Below are positions 23,881 through 34,343 of a stretch of DNA of 64,000 bases, in pieces. The translations under genes and the position numbers were made by a program. The stretch covers positions 864,853 through 928,852 of the forward strand of contig ML976656.1 in the NCBI GenBank assembly GCA_010015655.1. The letters are read 5' to 3'. The stretch's first letter is position 1. Each line of letters begins with the position of its first letter. Source of the DNA: Bimuria novae-zelandiae CBS 107.79 (Eukaryota; Ascomycota; Dothideomycetes; Pleosporales; Didymosphaeriaceae). A model generated the notes under the pieces. The model did no database searches and was not told the DNA's origin. It saw only the letters and a program-made list of their open reading frames with translations.

Positions 23881-26800
23881 ATGGCGACCGCGTTGAACGC
23901 TACAACCTTGTACGCTACCATGTTCGAAGACATGTATCGGCTCGACAAAGAAAAAGCAGCGGTTGCAGGTTTCACAGTGCCCCATCAGTCAACTGAGCAG
24001 TTCTGGGGCGGCGGCCGCACTAGCCATAATTGCTTGGCGAATGGCTCTCGCGATGGCCCTCGTGCAGACAGCCTGCGCACCGAACCCACGACCAATACTC
24101 CAAAGACATCGGTAAGCATGTCTTCGGAGCATAGCTTCATGGCGAATTCGGCGTCCGCACCGCACCCTCCACCGTTGGCAGCACAGCCAGGCGGCACAGC
24201 ATCGTACGTTCCCCGCCAACACAGGCGCATTCGTCGCCAATGGAGCAGCGCTCACTGCAAACAGGAACGCGGCCGCCCAAGCCCAGGTACAGCCAGGGCA
24301 CCCGTCCTTCCGGAGGCAGCGCGCAAGCAGGGCCTGTGAGAGTGAGTTGGATCATTTTATTTTGTTACCGCATCCGTGTCGTTGGGCGCGTCGCTGTTCG
24401 AGTCGAGCTCGACGAGCCGAGGCCACTGGAGGAGCCTCGGCACCGAGCAGTAGATACTAAGATAACGAGATACTGAATGCTGACAAGATACGCAGCCTGC
24501 CACGCTCGGAAAGTGAGTAATTCGCACGCACTCTCTGCTGCGAAATCAGTCATTATGACGTGACCTAACCAGCGCCTGCAGGTGCGATGCGACGCGGCGA
24601 GCCTCGGTGTGCCATGCACCAACTGTACCGCCTTTTCGATAGAATGCCGCATTCCCGCGCCCAAGCGCAAGAAGACGCAGGCGTCGAAGGCGCAAGATTC
24701 GCAGAGGTATGCGCTCTCGTCCAACAACCTTCCGGCGTGAACAGCCTATCTAACGCACCCAACCAGCGAGTTTGGCGATGACGACCGCTCGCCCGCGCCT
24801 AGCAGCGCAACGCCTGCAGAGCAGCAGCCGCGAGACAAGACGGCCGTGTACAATTCTCCCGACGGCACGCCTTCGACAACCGTCTCGCCCGCCTATGCCG
24901 CACAGCAGACCACCCACAATGGCACCTATGTGCAGTTCATGAAGCCCAAGTTCGCGCGGGCACCCATCAAAGACGCCGGCCGCGTCGCATACCTCGGGGA
25001 GTCGTCCAACCTCTCCCTGCTCGTCCACGACCGCTATGGCACCACCGACACGGTCCACTACCCGCTGCCTGAGAACGTGCGAGGGGCCAAGGCACGCGTG
25101 AACGAGCTGGACAACATGGAAATCGAGATTCTCCACCAACGGGGCGCGTTTCTGCTTCCTCCGCGAGGACTATGTGACGAGCTGGTCGACGCATTCTTCA
25201 CTTGGGTGGCGCCCGTGGTGCCAGTCATCAATCGGAGTCGGTTTATGCGACAATACAGGGACCCCAAAAACCCCCCTTCCCTGTTGCTGCTACAAGCGAT
25301 ATTGCTGGCGGGGTCGCGAGTCTGCACAAACCCTCAACTCATGGATGCGAACGGGTCCACTACGCCTGCGGCTATGACATTCTACAAGCGAGCAAAGGCC
25401 TTGTTCGATGCCAACTACGAGGATGATCGTGTGACGATCGTACAGTCCACCATCCTGATGGGCTGGTACTGGGAAGGCCCGGAGGACGTCACTAAGAATG
25501 TGTTCTACTGGAGCCGAGTTGGCATCGTGGTGGCTCAGGGCTCGGGTATGCATCGGAGTGTCGAGGGCTCGCAACTCAGCAAATCTGACAAGCGCCTATG
25601 GAAGCGGATATGGTGGTCGCTTTTCTCGCGCGATCGTTCGGTAGCTGTTGGGCTTGGACGCCCCGTTGCCATCAACCCCGAAGATTCGGACGTTGAGATG
25701 ATCATAGAGGACGACTTCATCGAAGACGAGCCAGATCGACCCGCCGAATACCAACCCGAGCCAGTCCACGTTCACTTCTTCATCAACTATGTTAAGCTCT
25801 CTGAGATCATGGGCCTCGTTCTTTCGCAGCAATACTCAGTCGCCTCCAAATTCAGGCGAAACGCCCTTGATCTAACCCACAGCGACATGGCACTGGCTGA
25901 TTGGCTGCAAAATTGTCCTCCGGACGTGCGATGGGATAAGGCACGGCACCATTTCTGGGCAGCGCTGCTGCACGCCAATTACTAGTATGTTCAGTCTTCC
26001 TCGCATATGTGCTTCCACTAATGCCTCACAGCACCACTCTCTGTCTGTTACACCGAGCTCATATGCCGCCAGCGGGTTCTCCAAAGGCGAACGACACCAA
26101 TGGATTTGACGAGCACGCATATCCTTCTCGTACCATCGCTTATCAAGCAGCTGGCATGATCACTTCCATTATTGAAAACCTCCGAGCGCACAACGAAATC
26201 CGCTACACACCAGCGTTCATTGTGTATAGCTTATTCTCCGCTCTGATAATGCATGTCTACCAAATGCGATCATCAAACAAGTCAATTGTCTCGGCCACGG
26301 AGCAGCGGTTGCAGACGTGTATGGATGCACTCAAAGAAGTTTCGAAGGTCTGGCTAGTGGCTAAGATGGTTCATACTCTGTTCGAATCTATTTTGGGTAA
26401 CAAACACCTAGAGGAACGCCTGCAGAAAGCGGTTGGCAAGCGGCCTCACAAGAGCAAGCCTTCAATGCCTCAACCCCCGCCGAAACCATCACAGGAGGCA
26501 CAGAAGCGGAAGTTCGACGACATGGAATTAGCTTTCCCTCACGTCAACGGCCCTCCAGCTCCTCAGGTTTCTTATGAGCGTTCAAGGCCACAGACTCCCG
26601 CTGTAACCCCATCTCGAGAACTTCCACAAGCGCCGCCGATGCCACAGATTTCTCACGGGTCACCACAGATGTCACGTCAGAACAACGACGCTTTCATGGG
26701 GCCATCACGGTCCGGCACACGCCCTACAACCCCATTCAATCCGTCGTATTCCTACCCAGGCACGCCTCCGGATTTGTTTCTGGTTACTCGCCAGTCTCCA

Positions 26801-27377
26801 AATATCTCCCAAGAGTTGTGGCAAAATTTCCAGCCCGATCAGCTCTTCCCTGCAGAGTCAAATCTTAGCATTCAACAACAGTCTCCAACGCAGAACCACA
26901 GCCTTGTTGATCCTGCGTTATCGCAACCTCAGACGATGGCTATGCATCCGGCGAACAATGACACGTTGCCGCAGCAGCAGCAGCAGCAGATGCATAGCGG
27001 AGTGTCAATGCCAGGTTTTGATCACAATAATCCTCAAGCATGGCACCAACAGGTGAACATGGTGCAGCAGAATCAACAAAACGCTTCAGCAGATGACAAC
27101 TGGAGCAACAGCAGCAATGGTCAAAACCCCATTGTGCCCACAACACTGAACGTGGAAGACTGGTACGTCTTCCTCCAAAATTCTTCCGGCAATAACGCCT
27201 TTCGGAGCTTTTACGGCTAGCAACAGTCCGCCTTCTCCGTACAATGATGACGTTGATGACATTGAGGATGTAATACTGACTTTTGCGCGTTCAAGGTTCA
27301 ATTTCTTCGGCTTCAACGGCAATGGTGATGCTGTGGAGACTTTTCAAAACGCGCTTTACCAAGCAGGATTGCAATAA
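23881..27377 (+). CDS. Zn(II)2Cys6 transcription factor, CTF1/FarA-like
   Basis: Large fungal-specific regulator resembling the cutinase/fatty-acid-utilisation regulators (inference from the finger and middle region). Exons: 23881-24111, 24182-24341, 24496-24512, 24582-24706, 24767-25984, 26032-27162, 27296-27377, giving 987 aa. The binuclear cluster is assembled from three exons: SRACET / CHARK / VRCDAASLGVPCTNC then IEC, followed by basic PKRKK. The middle homology region (FFTWVAPVVPVINRSRFMRQ, IWWSLFSRDRSVAVGLGRP) is intact. A polyglutamine run (CAG repeats near 26970) lies in the activation-like C-terminus, which ends EDWFNFFGFNGNG. The exon encoding the second Cys is only 17 nt. The first exon and its 24112-24181 intron are the least certain part; everything from 24182 on is well supported. 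Confidence 0.85.
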
Positions 27378-27827
27378 ACTGCTTCCCAAATCTCGGCTTT
27401 CGACGCTACATCACATACATGAATACTCGCGAGCACATGTTTAGTCCAACCATGGGGGTTGTATGTTAGCAAGGCGTTTTTCGGGGGCGATAAAAGGTGT
27501 GATCCATTCACCGGGGTTGGGTTAACGATTGATACCAGTACTGAAGGTCGCTCTGGCTGAGACCACAGGTTTATGTACTATTTTCTCAAACAGCAACAAA
27601 AATTTTCCGCATTCGCCTGTACGCTTCCTGCTCCATGATCCTCGATGCGAGGCGTGTTGCATCGAGAACCACGTGGCGAGTCAAAAACCTTGGAATGGCG
27701 GGGTGCGGCCCGGCATGCCTAATATAGCCATCCTCTGCTTCCCCAAAGTGCCACCACTTGTCAGCCGCTGCCCCACCATTCTTGCCATCTAGATTTACAT
27801 CATATAACACACAGTTCTTCCCCAACA
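27378..27827. other. intergenic, nothing recognised
   Basis: 3' flank of the Zn2Cys6 gene and promoter of the small protein gene; no element recognised. Confidence 0.45.
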
Positions 27828-28178
27828 ATGGCTCCAAAGCGCGCTCTTTTCTCGCTCAACCTCGACAACAACGCCGACCACATATACCAGCGAGTCGAAG
27901 ACCACAATAAGGAAGGCAAGTACAAAGTCAAAGTCTTGGAGAGTACAGGACCAACGGTCGGAAATACGAACCTCTCCTTCGTTACGAAACCATTCGAGCA
28001 AGTGGTCAATCGCACAGTCGAAGGTGTCATCGACGGCACCGGAAAGAAAGTGCACAGCGCAGAGGGAGAAATCCACACCTCCATCGACAAATCCGAGAAG
28101 GGAACCGGAAGCCGGACAGTCACGACCAAGAAGCCCGTCAAGAAGCTCGAAGACCAGTACGACACCAGCGATCTGTAA
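27828..28178 (+). CDS. small hydrophilic protein of unknown function
   Basis: A 116-aa single-exon frame with clear coding character: charged, no Cys, no membrane segment. It starts [20 protein letters not shown] in good Kozak-like context (CAACAATGGC). It contains a Gly/Thr-rich middle ([20 protein letters not shown]) and a basic Lys-rich end. No family recognised. It ends only 29 bp before the next ATG on the same strand, very tight for separate transcription units, so either the 3' UTR overlaps the RpiB promoter or the transcript is shared. Confidence 0.7.
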   Translation: MAPKRALFSLNLDNNADHIYQRVEDHNKEGKYKVKVLESTGPTVGNTNLSFVTKPFEQVVNRTVEGVIDGTGKKVHSAEGEIHTSIDKSEKGTGSRTVTTKKPVKKLEDQYDTSDL

Positions 28179-28207
28179 ACGATCGAAAGAGTGATATATC
28201 CGGCACC

Positions 28208-28723
28208 ATGTCCTCCGACGCACCCCTCCGCATCGCCATCGGCTGCGACGACGCGGGCGTCTCGTACAAGAAAGCCATCATCAAAGACCTCGAAGCCGAC
28301 CCGCGCGTCGCCTCCGTCACCGACGTTGGCGTCCCCGAGAACACGGACAAGACAGCGTACCCACACATCGCCGTCGACGCGGCGCAGCTCGTCGCGGCGG
28401 GCAAAGCCGACCGCGCAGTGCTCATCTGCGGCACCGGCCTCGGCGTCGCCATCTCCGCGAACAAGGTGCCTGGCATCCGCGCAGTGACAGCGCATGATAG
28501 CTTCAGCGTCGAGCGCGCTATTCTGAGCAATGATGCGCAGGTGCTATGTATGGGGGAGAGGGTGGTCGGGATCGAGCTCGCGCGTAGGCTGGTGAGGGAG
28601 TGGCTGGGGTATCGGTTTGATAAGGGGAGTGCAAGTGCGAAGAAGGTCGAGGCTATTATGGAGCATGAGAGGAAGAACTTTGCGGCGTTGCAGAAGGAGG
28701 CAGGGGAGGGGCCGAGCTGCTAG
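28208..28723 (+). CDS. RpiB/LacA-type sugar-phosphate isomerase
   Basis: A 171-aa member of the RpiB/LacAB family (ribose-5-phosphate isomerase B; the related fungal and bacterial enzymes also isomerise tetrose phosphates). Shown by [16 protein letters not shown] at the N-terminus, the active-site loop [15 protein letters not shown] with its catalytic Cys, the conserved [20 protein letters not shown] and a C-terminal RLVREWLG helix. Length is typical of the family. RpiB is mainly bacterial and appears in fungi patchily, so ancient transfer is often assumed. It starts 29 bp downstream of the preceding stop codon. Confidence 0.9.
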   Translation: MSSDAPLRIAIGCDDAGVSYKKAIIKDLEADPRVASVTDVGVPENTDKTAYPHIAVDAAQLVAAGKADRAVLICGTGLGVAISANKVPGIRAVTAHDSFSVERAILSNDAQVLCMGERVVGIELARRLVREWLGYRFDKGSASAKKVEAIMEHERKNFAALQKEAGEGPSC

Positions 28724-29141
28724 GGAGCATCAGTTTTAGATTAGCATTCTTTCGAAGACAAAAGTATAGACTTATATGTCTAGTTTGCCTTGTAGTGAAG
28801 TTGGGATGTGTGCGCGTGTTATTGCGGGGATTCGTTCGCCATGATTGTGTATCGTTGATGAAGATACCGTAGACTGTACTGAGGGAACGGGTCTTGTCTT
28901 GGCCTAATGGTCTGCCCTATCGTTGACGTAGAAGAGCGTTTTAGCCACTGTCTATCTAGCGTGCCGTGTCCTTGCGTTACGATGTAAGTACGCTCGTTGA
29001 TGGCGATGAAGCAAAATGCCGATCAAAGGTATCACATCTAAAAAAAGGAATCTTATTCCGTCCTGGGTATCTAAGTTGTATGCAACCGCCCCAAATGATA
29101 TAATACACTATCTTCTACCCACTAAATCTCAAAGCCCGTTG
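28724..29141. other. intergenic between convergent genes
   Basis: Common 3' flank of the RpiB gene (plus) and CFEM gene (minus); nothing recognised. Confidence 0.45.
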
Positions 29142-29584
29142 CTACGCACACAATGGTTCTAGGGTGTTGAGGACCTCTGATTGGAAAGTCAGTATGCAAC
29201 TATTGAAGATGTTCAAGTAGGCTGACCTAGATTGTCGCCTGTACTACATGTTGCCGATGTGCAGGCTGTGACTGCGTCGAAGAAGGATCCGCACAAGCAG
29301 TCATCGTCTGTGTTGGGATCGCAGTCTGCTGATGCTGCGCTTTCGTTCCAGCATTTTTGCTGTACACACGTTAGCAACTCTGCGTTCGATCACGAGCAAT
29401 CCGCAAAGGGAGAACTTACCGAGCAGTCTCCGACCGATGTCACAGCTACAGCAGTGTCCTCCGCATCCTTGGGAGGAGGTGAAGGAGGAGGCATCATTCC
29501 AGGCATCGGCGACATCGGTGCTGACGACGCAGAAGCGCACACCGCCGCAGCAGCGAAGACAGTGACGACCAAATACCGCCGCAT
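29142..29584 (-). CDS. small secreted CFEM-domain protein
   Basis: Recovered only by splicing: exons 29420-29584, 29227-29359 and 29142-29176 (GTAAGT...ACAG and GTCAGC...ATCAG introns) sum to 111 codons. The N-terminal 20 residues are a hydrophobic signal peptide (MRRYLVVTVFAAAAVCASAS), followed by a Pro/Met-rich linker. The remaining part holds eight Cys spaced C-x3-C-x9-C-x7-C-x1-C-x9-C-x4-C-x15-C, including DDDCLCG, which fits the CFEM pattern with the Asp before CxC that ligates haem iron in characterised members. It ends LEPLCA with no GPI-anchor tail, so a soluble extracellular protein (haem/iron handling or host interaction) is inferred. A TATATAGA box lies on this strand near 29709-29716. 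Confidence 0.88.
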
Positions 29585-30553
29585 ATTTCAAGCTCTATCT
29601 TCTGAGTAGGGTAACGAACGAATAGGTTCAGCTACAGTTGAATTCTTCGAAAGAGTGATTCTCGACGAAAGCGTACCAAACGCATAATCCTCAGCAGCCA
29701 AACCTCTTTCTATATATCGTGGCCGAGCATTCTGTCAGAACGTTCGTCTCGCCACCTTATGCGCTATCGGTTTCGAAAGCGCCGCCCCGAGAGTTACATC
29801 TTCTGCGGCGACGTCCAAGCCGCTCCGAGCATGGCCCATGTTTGGTTCCACTCTCTGGGCGTTTGATGGACCCTTTTGGCGCAAGCGTGGGGCCACACAC
29901 ACGACATCCATGATCACGTGATGGATGCCTTGTTTCAGGTGTGCTTGAGGTTTAGCGGCGTATGATCCCCAGTCTCATCCTGGAGGGGGTCCGCCACCCC
30001 GAGAAGGTCGTCCCGGCCTGGGCCAGACGACTGCGACTTTGTGATACGCGATGGCGACATGAAGGTGGCGCCTGCGATTTTGAGATTTCAAATCTGGCAT
30101 GAGCCTGTAGGTTCTCGATGGGGGTTTGGCAGTCGGATCCCCATGCAGAATGAGCCATCATGGGGTTGTTGGAAACTCTCTCTCTGTTTCAATGCGGTGG
30201 TGGGTTCCTATCGAACCAGACAATAAGTCCGGCTAGCTTGAAACAGGTCCGCGGAGATGAAAGGAGAGGGGTGGAAAATTCAATGACAACACTCGGATTG
30301 AACAAAGAGCATCGACTTCAATTGTTGTAGTAGGTGTTGTGTAGCCGCGCGACCACGGACGAACTGAAGGATGGATGAGCTAACCACATTCGCACTAAGA
30401 GCCTCCGGCTATGTCTTTTTGGGAAGGACATTGGTAAGCCACAATTGCTTCAACCGCTCTTTCTCACTTCTCGTTGCTCTCATCGGTCCTAATTACGTTC
30501 CATGCCGCTAATCAAGGAACAACACTGTGCGCGCAGCGACCAATAAGGGCACA
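29585..30553. other. divergent upstream region of CFEM and bZIP genes
   Basis: Nearly 1 kb between two divergent starts, unusually long for this window; no coding signal. The TATA-like box of the CFEM gene is the only element seen. Confidence 0.45.
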
Positions 30554-31704
30554 ATGACACGAAGGACTAGCCCAAGCGAGGACGATTGGCACAGCGTCCA
30601 GGACGCCAAAGAAAGGAAGAAGATTCAAGACAGACTAGCGCAGAGAGCAAGACGTAAGTCCCAATGTGTGTGCGTGTACAAACTTTCGGAGATGGCTATG
30701 ACTAAGGAGGACGATATTTCACGATCTTTTAATGGCATGACATGCAACCTCCAATCTTAAACAAAACCTGATCGCCTCAGGGAAGATAAATGCGTCTCTG
30801 CCCGCTCGTTCGGGTATCGGGACACCAACACAGATGATAAGAGTGCTAATTGGTCGAGGTTTCCAGGTCAACGGCTTCGCGAAGCAAAGAACAATCCGAA
30901 ACGTGGGAGCGAGGCTAGTGAAACGCGAAGAGGGGGCAGTACGCAACACCAAGAGAAGAGCCCTGAATCCTCCGTAGCGCCGCCATCGATTTGCTGGCTT
31001 AATGCTGAAGGCGATGTTGAATTGGCGTCGTTGTTTGCCGATGTGGTGAATGGTTCTTCCTCGTCGTCAGCTTCGCTGTCACCATCCTTCAAGGACTTCG
31101 CGCCTCCCCACCTAGCCGGATATCGATTTTCAGACGCCCTTACCAATCCACTTCCGGCGCCTGGGGCTTCTCCAATTGCAGCGAGGTACCCCTTGACCTT
31201 TGCAGGTGCACTGTACATCAATGGGATGTACTTGAAACTTCCTTGTAGTATGTGATGTCGGGGGACGCAGAGGTCATTGATCGCCCGAGTATTTGAAGGT
31301 TTCAAACTTATATGACTGAACTCTTCAGATCAATGGCTGAGATGAGATGCCTCTCTGTCCCTGATACTCCTTGCTGAATGGGTTACACTGACTTTGTCTG
31401 CCCATCTCTAGGTACGGTTGTTCCTGCAAAGTCCGACCCTGTTGGTCCAGAAGTACCCGAAACGCTCCGTCCAACAGAGCTTCAACTCACGACCATACAT
31501 CCGCGATGGATAGATCGCTTCCCATTTCCCAGAATGCGGGACTCGCTCATATCGCTCAGTGGCGTCATTGATGACGAGGAGTTCATGCACGATCTGGCCT
31601 TGTTGCCCAGCTTCGACATCGTACCAGGAAAGGAACCGTGGGATCCCAAAGCCTGGAAGATTAAAAAACCCTTTGCTGATAAGTGGGGTTATCTATTCTT
31701 CTGA
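30554..31704 (+). CDS. bZIP-type transcription factor with DUF3425 domain
   Basis: Three exons (30554-30653, 30867-31247, 31412-31704) give 257 aa. Joining exons 1 and 2 creates the basic region DAKERKKIQDRLAQRARRQR followed by LREAKN, matching the fungal bZIP signature NRxAQRxxR except that Asp replaces the usual Asn. No clear leucine zipper follows, which is common in the DUF3425 group. The C-terminal domain has HPRWIDRFPFPRMRDSLI and ends DPKAWKIKKPFADKWGYLFF, diagnostic of DUF3425. The Asn-to-Asp change in the DNA-contacting position is unusual and may weaken binding. Target genes cannot be inferred. Confidence 0.87.
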
Positions 31705-32891
31705 TTCAATCAAAAGGGTTCTAAGCATGTTTTCGCTACTTACGGCAAAGCTCCCTTGAGTTATTAAAACTATCCGAAAAAAAACCATGCCATAGAAACG
31801 GTGCTTGTACCCGGCCCATGTCAGCGCAATCGGTCTCGTGCTCGAAGAGGACGGCATACCTTGTTCGCATTCCTATAACTGTTTGGCATATCTACCATCA
31901 GTCTCTCGCCTATCGCCGGCACCAGCGCTGCGAGATAGTACACCCATACCATGCCACCCTTCTTCTCTCCCGCGCTCTCTTAGCCTTACACATCCTCTTC
32001 AGCGCCTCGCTCATGGGTGACCCCCACCCCCGATATTTTCCTCTCAACACGACATCGTACCCTCGTCTGCGAGTGCGTTCACGACGGCGTGAATTTGCTT
32101 CGCTTCGACATATGGTGTAGGAAAGGTCCAGGTTTCCTAGATATTGTAGGCAGGGAGGATGCTGAGGCCGAGGGAATTTAAGAGACATGTCAGGGTAAGT
32201 AGTGGATAGCTGGGGGCTGAACTGGGTGGAATTGGAATTATCATATCTTCAAATCAGCTATAAATGGAAGGGAGTCACTGATCCAAGACGATTGCGGGTT
32301 CTAATCTGCCATGGTATCCGGTGGAAATAAACAATCGACGTGCCAAAGCTTGATGTGAAGGTCGGGGTCACGCTTGAACTGTGTTCTTTGGAAGCGGCGG
32401 GTTTGCCTTTTAGTGTGCGAAAGGGTATCAGAGCAGCGACAAAGCGGCTTATATAGGAGAAGGTACGACCGCTTCCCGCCCGCTTTCTAACCGCATGCTA
32501 CCATAGGTACATGGTACTCGCGTGCCCACGTTCTGACTGCTCCTTCTAACGCGAAAATGGTCAGAATGTAGGTCAGTCGTAGGATTTCAGGCATATCCGG
32601 TTTTGCCCTTACAGTTTTGTGTTGAAGCGTAGACAGGACACTTAAGACATATTCACAGTGTTAAATTACTTCCCTACTAATTCTAGTTATGCTATGAGTT
32701 GTTGCTATAGTACCAGCTTTAGAGCTTCCTCAGTTTTTTGAAGCCACAGTAACGCGTAAAAAGAACCCAAGTCTAAGCTAAGCAACCTGATAATTCGAAG
32801 CCCTTAAAGTCACTATAACTTTTCAAGAGATGCTTGCTTGCGCGAACTATTAATTAATATACAGAATTCCTAGCCTAACTCCACAGGCACG
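31705..32891. other. gene-free stretch, AT-rich near 32640-32880
   Basis: No coding frame with support. Composition becomes A/T-rich towards the tRNA locus. No repeats or transposon motifs recognised. Confidence 0.5.
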
Positions 32892-32897
32892 AAAAAA
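32892..32897 (-). terminator. T6 run, candidate RNA polymerase III terminator
   Basis: Six consecutive T on the minus strand, the first run of four or more T after the tRNA-Gln 3' end, 95 nt downstream. Between tRNA and this run there is only TTT, normally too short to stop Pol III, so the hairpin could be co-transcribed. Confidence 0.55.
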
Positions 32898-32931
32898 GTA
32901 CCACGAGACACCCGGTTGTCGCCGAAAGACA

Positions 32932-32987
32932 ATGGATTCTTGGCAGCTTCGCAGCTTGGAGATGCTGCGATGGCGCCAAGAATCCAT
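32932..32987 (-). ncRNA. candidate structured RNA: 56-nt hairpin behind tRNA-Gln
   Basis: Perfect 13-bp inverted arms ATGGATTCTTGGC / GCCAAGAATCCAT (32932-32944, 32975-32987) enclose a second 6-bp stem (CGCAGC / GCTGCG) across a symmetric 5/5 internal loop, with an 8-nt terminal loop. It starts 4 nt after the tRNA-Gln gene and before the T6 run. A further 5-bp stem with a 7-nt loop lies at 32916-32932. The shape resembles a small-RNA precursor; alternatives are a palindromic mobile-element remnant or a tRNA-trailer structure. Transcription is not demonstrable from sequence. Confidence 0.4.
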
Positions 32988-32991
32988 GAAA

Positions 32992-33078
32992 GGTCGTGCC
33001 CGGAATCGAACCGGGGTTGCCGGAATGTACTTCTGAGACGATCAGAATCCGGAGTGATAACCGCTACACTACACAACC
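32992..33078 (-). tRNA. tRNA-Gln (CUG) with 16-nt intron
   Basis: Acceptor stem GGTTGTG pairs with CACGACC (one G-T pair). The D-arm is GTGTAGCGGTTATCAC and the T-arm CCCGGTTCGATTCCGGG. The anticodon stem CCGGA/TCCGG encloses loop TT-CTG-A followed by a 16-nt insertion after position 37, the canonical nuclear tRNA intron site. Identity follows from anticodon CTG; the body closely matches the eukaryotic tRNA-Gln pattern (TATCACT before the anticodon stem and CAACCCCGG after it). Internal A and B box sequences are intact. Confidence 0.92.
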
Positions 33079-33733
33079 ATCTTCGCAAGGGTGTGGAGAT
33101 CACGTGCTTGATGCGAGCTGTCTGAAACTTTGAATAAATATAGACGGTAAAAAATCTATGAATGGTGAAGAGACGAGCATCTTGCGGAATGGTTTGTTCG
33201 TGTGGAGTCTGTTGAAGTGGGGAATTTGCTTTGTGGAAGGGTTTCGGCTGCAAGAGACCCACATTGGGCGCCTACGACACGTAAAAATCAAGTGGCTTAG
33301 TGTGCTTCTCCAACATGCCACACAGTACATTTCGGTACAGAACTAAGAAGGTGTTTATGAGGCATGTGTCTCTACCCTCATTTTACACATGTATTACCGC
33401 ATCAAACCCGGAGTTTCTTTTTACGTATCCTCTTTACACATGGGTTCCAGTTCATACACGAGTTAACCGCAAAGTTACCCCGATTGCTTCAACAACTAAT
33501 ACTAGCCTTATAAAATATTTCTAAAGATACTTCAAAGCTTGTATGCATCATTGGTATATTGTGTACCATGGATTCCCATTCCAGAACCCCACGGTGACAT
33601 AAAAAAGGGCCCAGCATACCATCCCCACATCGTTCCCATCCCGGCCATAAAAGCAGACACACCCTCAGCACGTTAACACGAACATTTTAGACCTATTCAG
33701 AAAGCAAACCCAAGAGTACCTGGTATAACCCAA
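33079..33733. other. intergenic, nothing recognised
   Basis: Region 5' of the tRNA gene; short frames only, no domain signal. Confidence 0.45.
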
Positions 33734-34343
33734 GATGACCTCCTCTCAGGCCCCAACCCTACAGAGCCGCCATCGTCCTTGAATACCCTAAATACCTCTC
33801 CCTCCCCTAAACCGTCAAGCTCTGGAACTTCGGCGACGCCCCCAATGACATCAAAGGCACTACCTTCACAAAATTAACCCTACCTTATAATGGCGGTGTA
33901 CCGGCTCTCGAAGACCCCAACACCAACACAACCTCTTCGGAATCAGGCGCATGCATCAATGACCTCCTCCGCACCTACAACGCGCATTCCACAGGCGGTA
34001 AAGAAAATTCTCGGCCCGAGTGACGACGAAAACCTCAAGGTAGAGCACGACTACATGCAGTGGATCTTCTTCCTCGTCAGCACGCTCTCCCATGATGGGC
34101 TAGGTGAACTGGTTCCGTCACTATCATCATGGGAAGAATGCAGGCGCGCCGGGGCGGTACGAGGAGTAAGCATACCTGGTATCGGTGCTTTAGCATGTTG
34201 GAGGAATAGCTTTCTAGAAGCCGGGGGAGATACACGGGGCTGAGTTTGGAGGAGTATCCGAAGGTGAGGGGTGGTTGGAAGGAGTGGTGGACTGGAGGAG
34301 GTAAAGAAGGCGTATGAGCGGGTGCCAAATGGGAAGAAGACTT
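33734..34343 (+). pseudogene. decayed gene, possible OGFr-domain remnant
   Basis: Coding-like pieces lie in different frames. LWNFGDAPNDIKG is near 33820. KKILGPSDDENLKVEHDYMQ then WIFF is near 34000. SLEEYPKVRGGWKEWW is near 34245 and EVKKAYERVPNGKK near 34300. The second piece resembles the conserved '...L...HDYIQWLFP' core of the opioid-growth-factor-receptor (OGFr) N-domain found in fungi. Stops and frame changes separate the pieces, and no splice sites reconcile them. The family call is tentative; decay of a once-coding gene is better supported. Confidence 0.3.

Noticed and set aside
32992..33078. Reading the tRNA as tRNA-Arg(UCU)
   Set aside because: Taking TCT as anticodon gives a mismatched anticodon stem (TCCGG/CCGGC); CTG with stem CCGGA/TCCGG pairs fully and the body matches tRNA-Gln.
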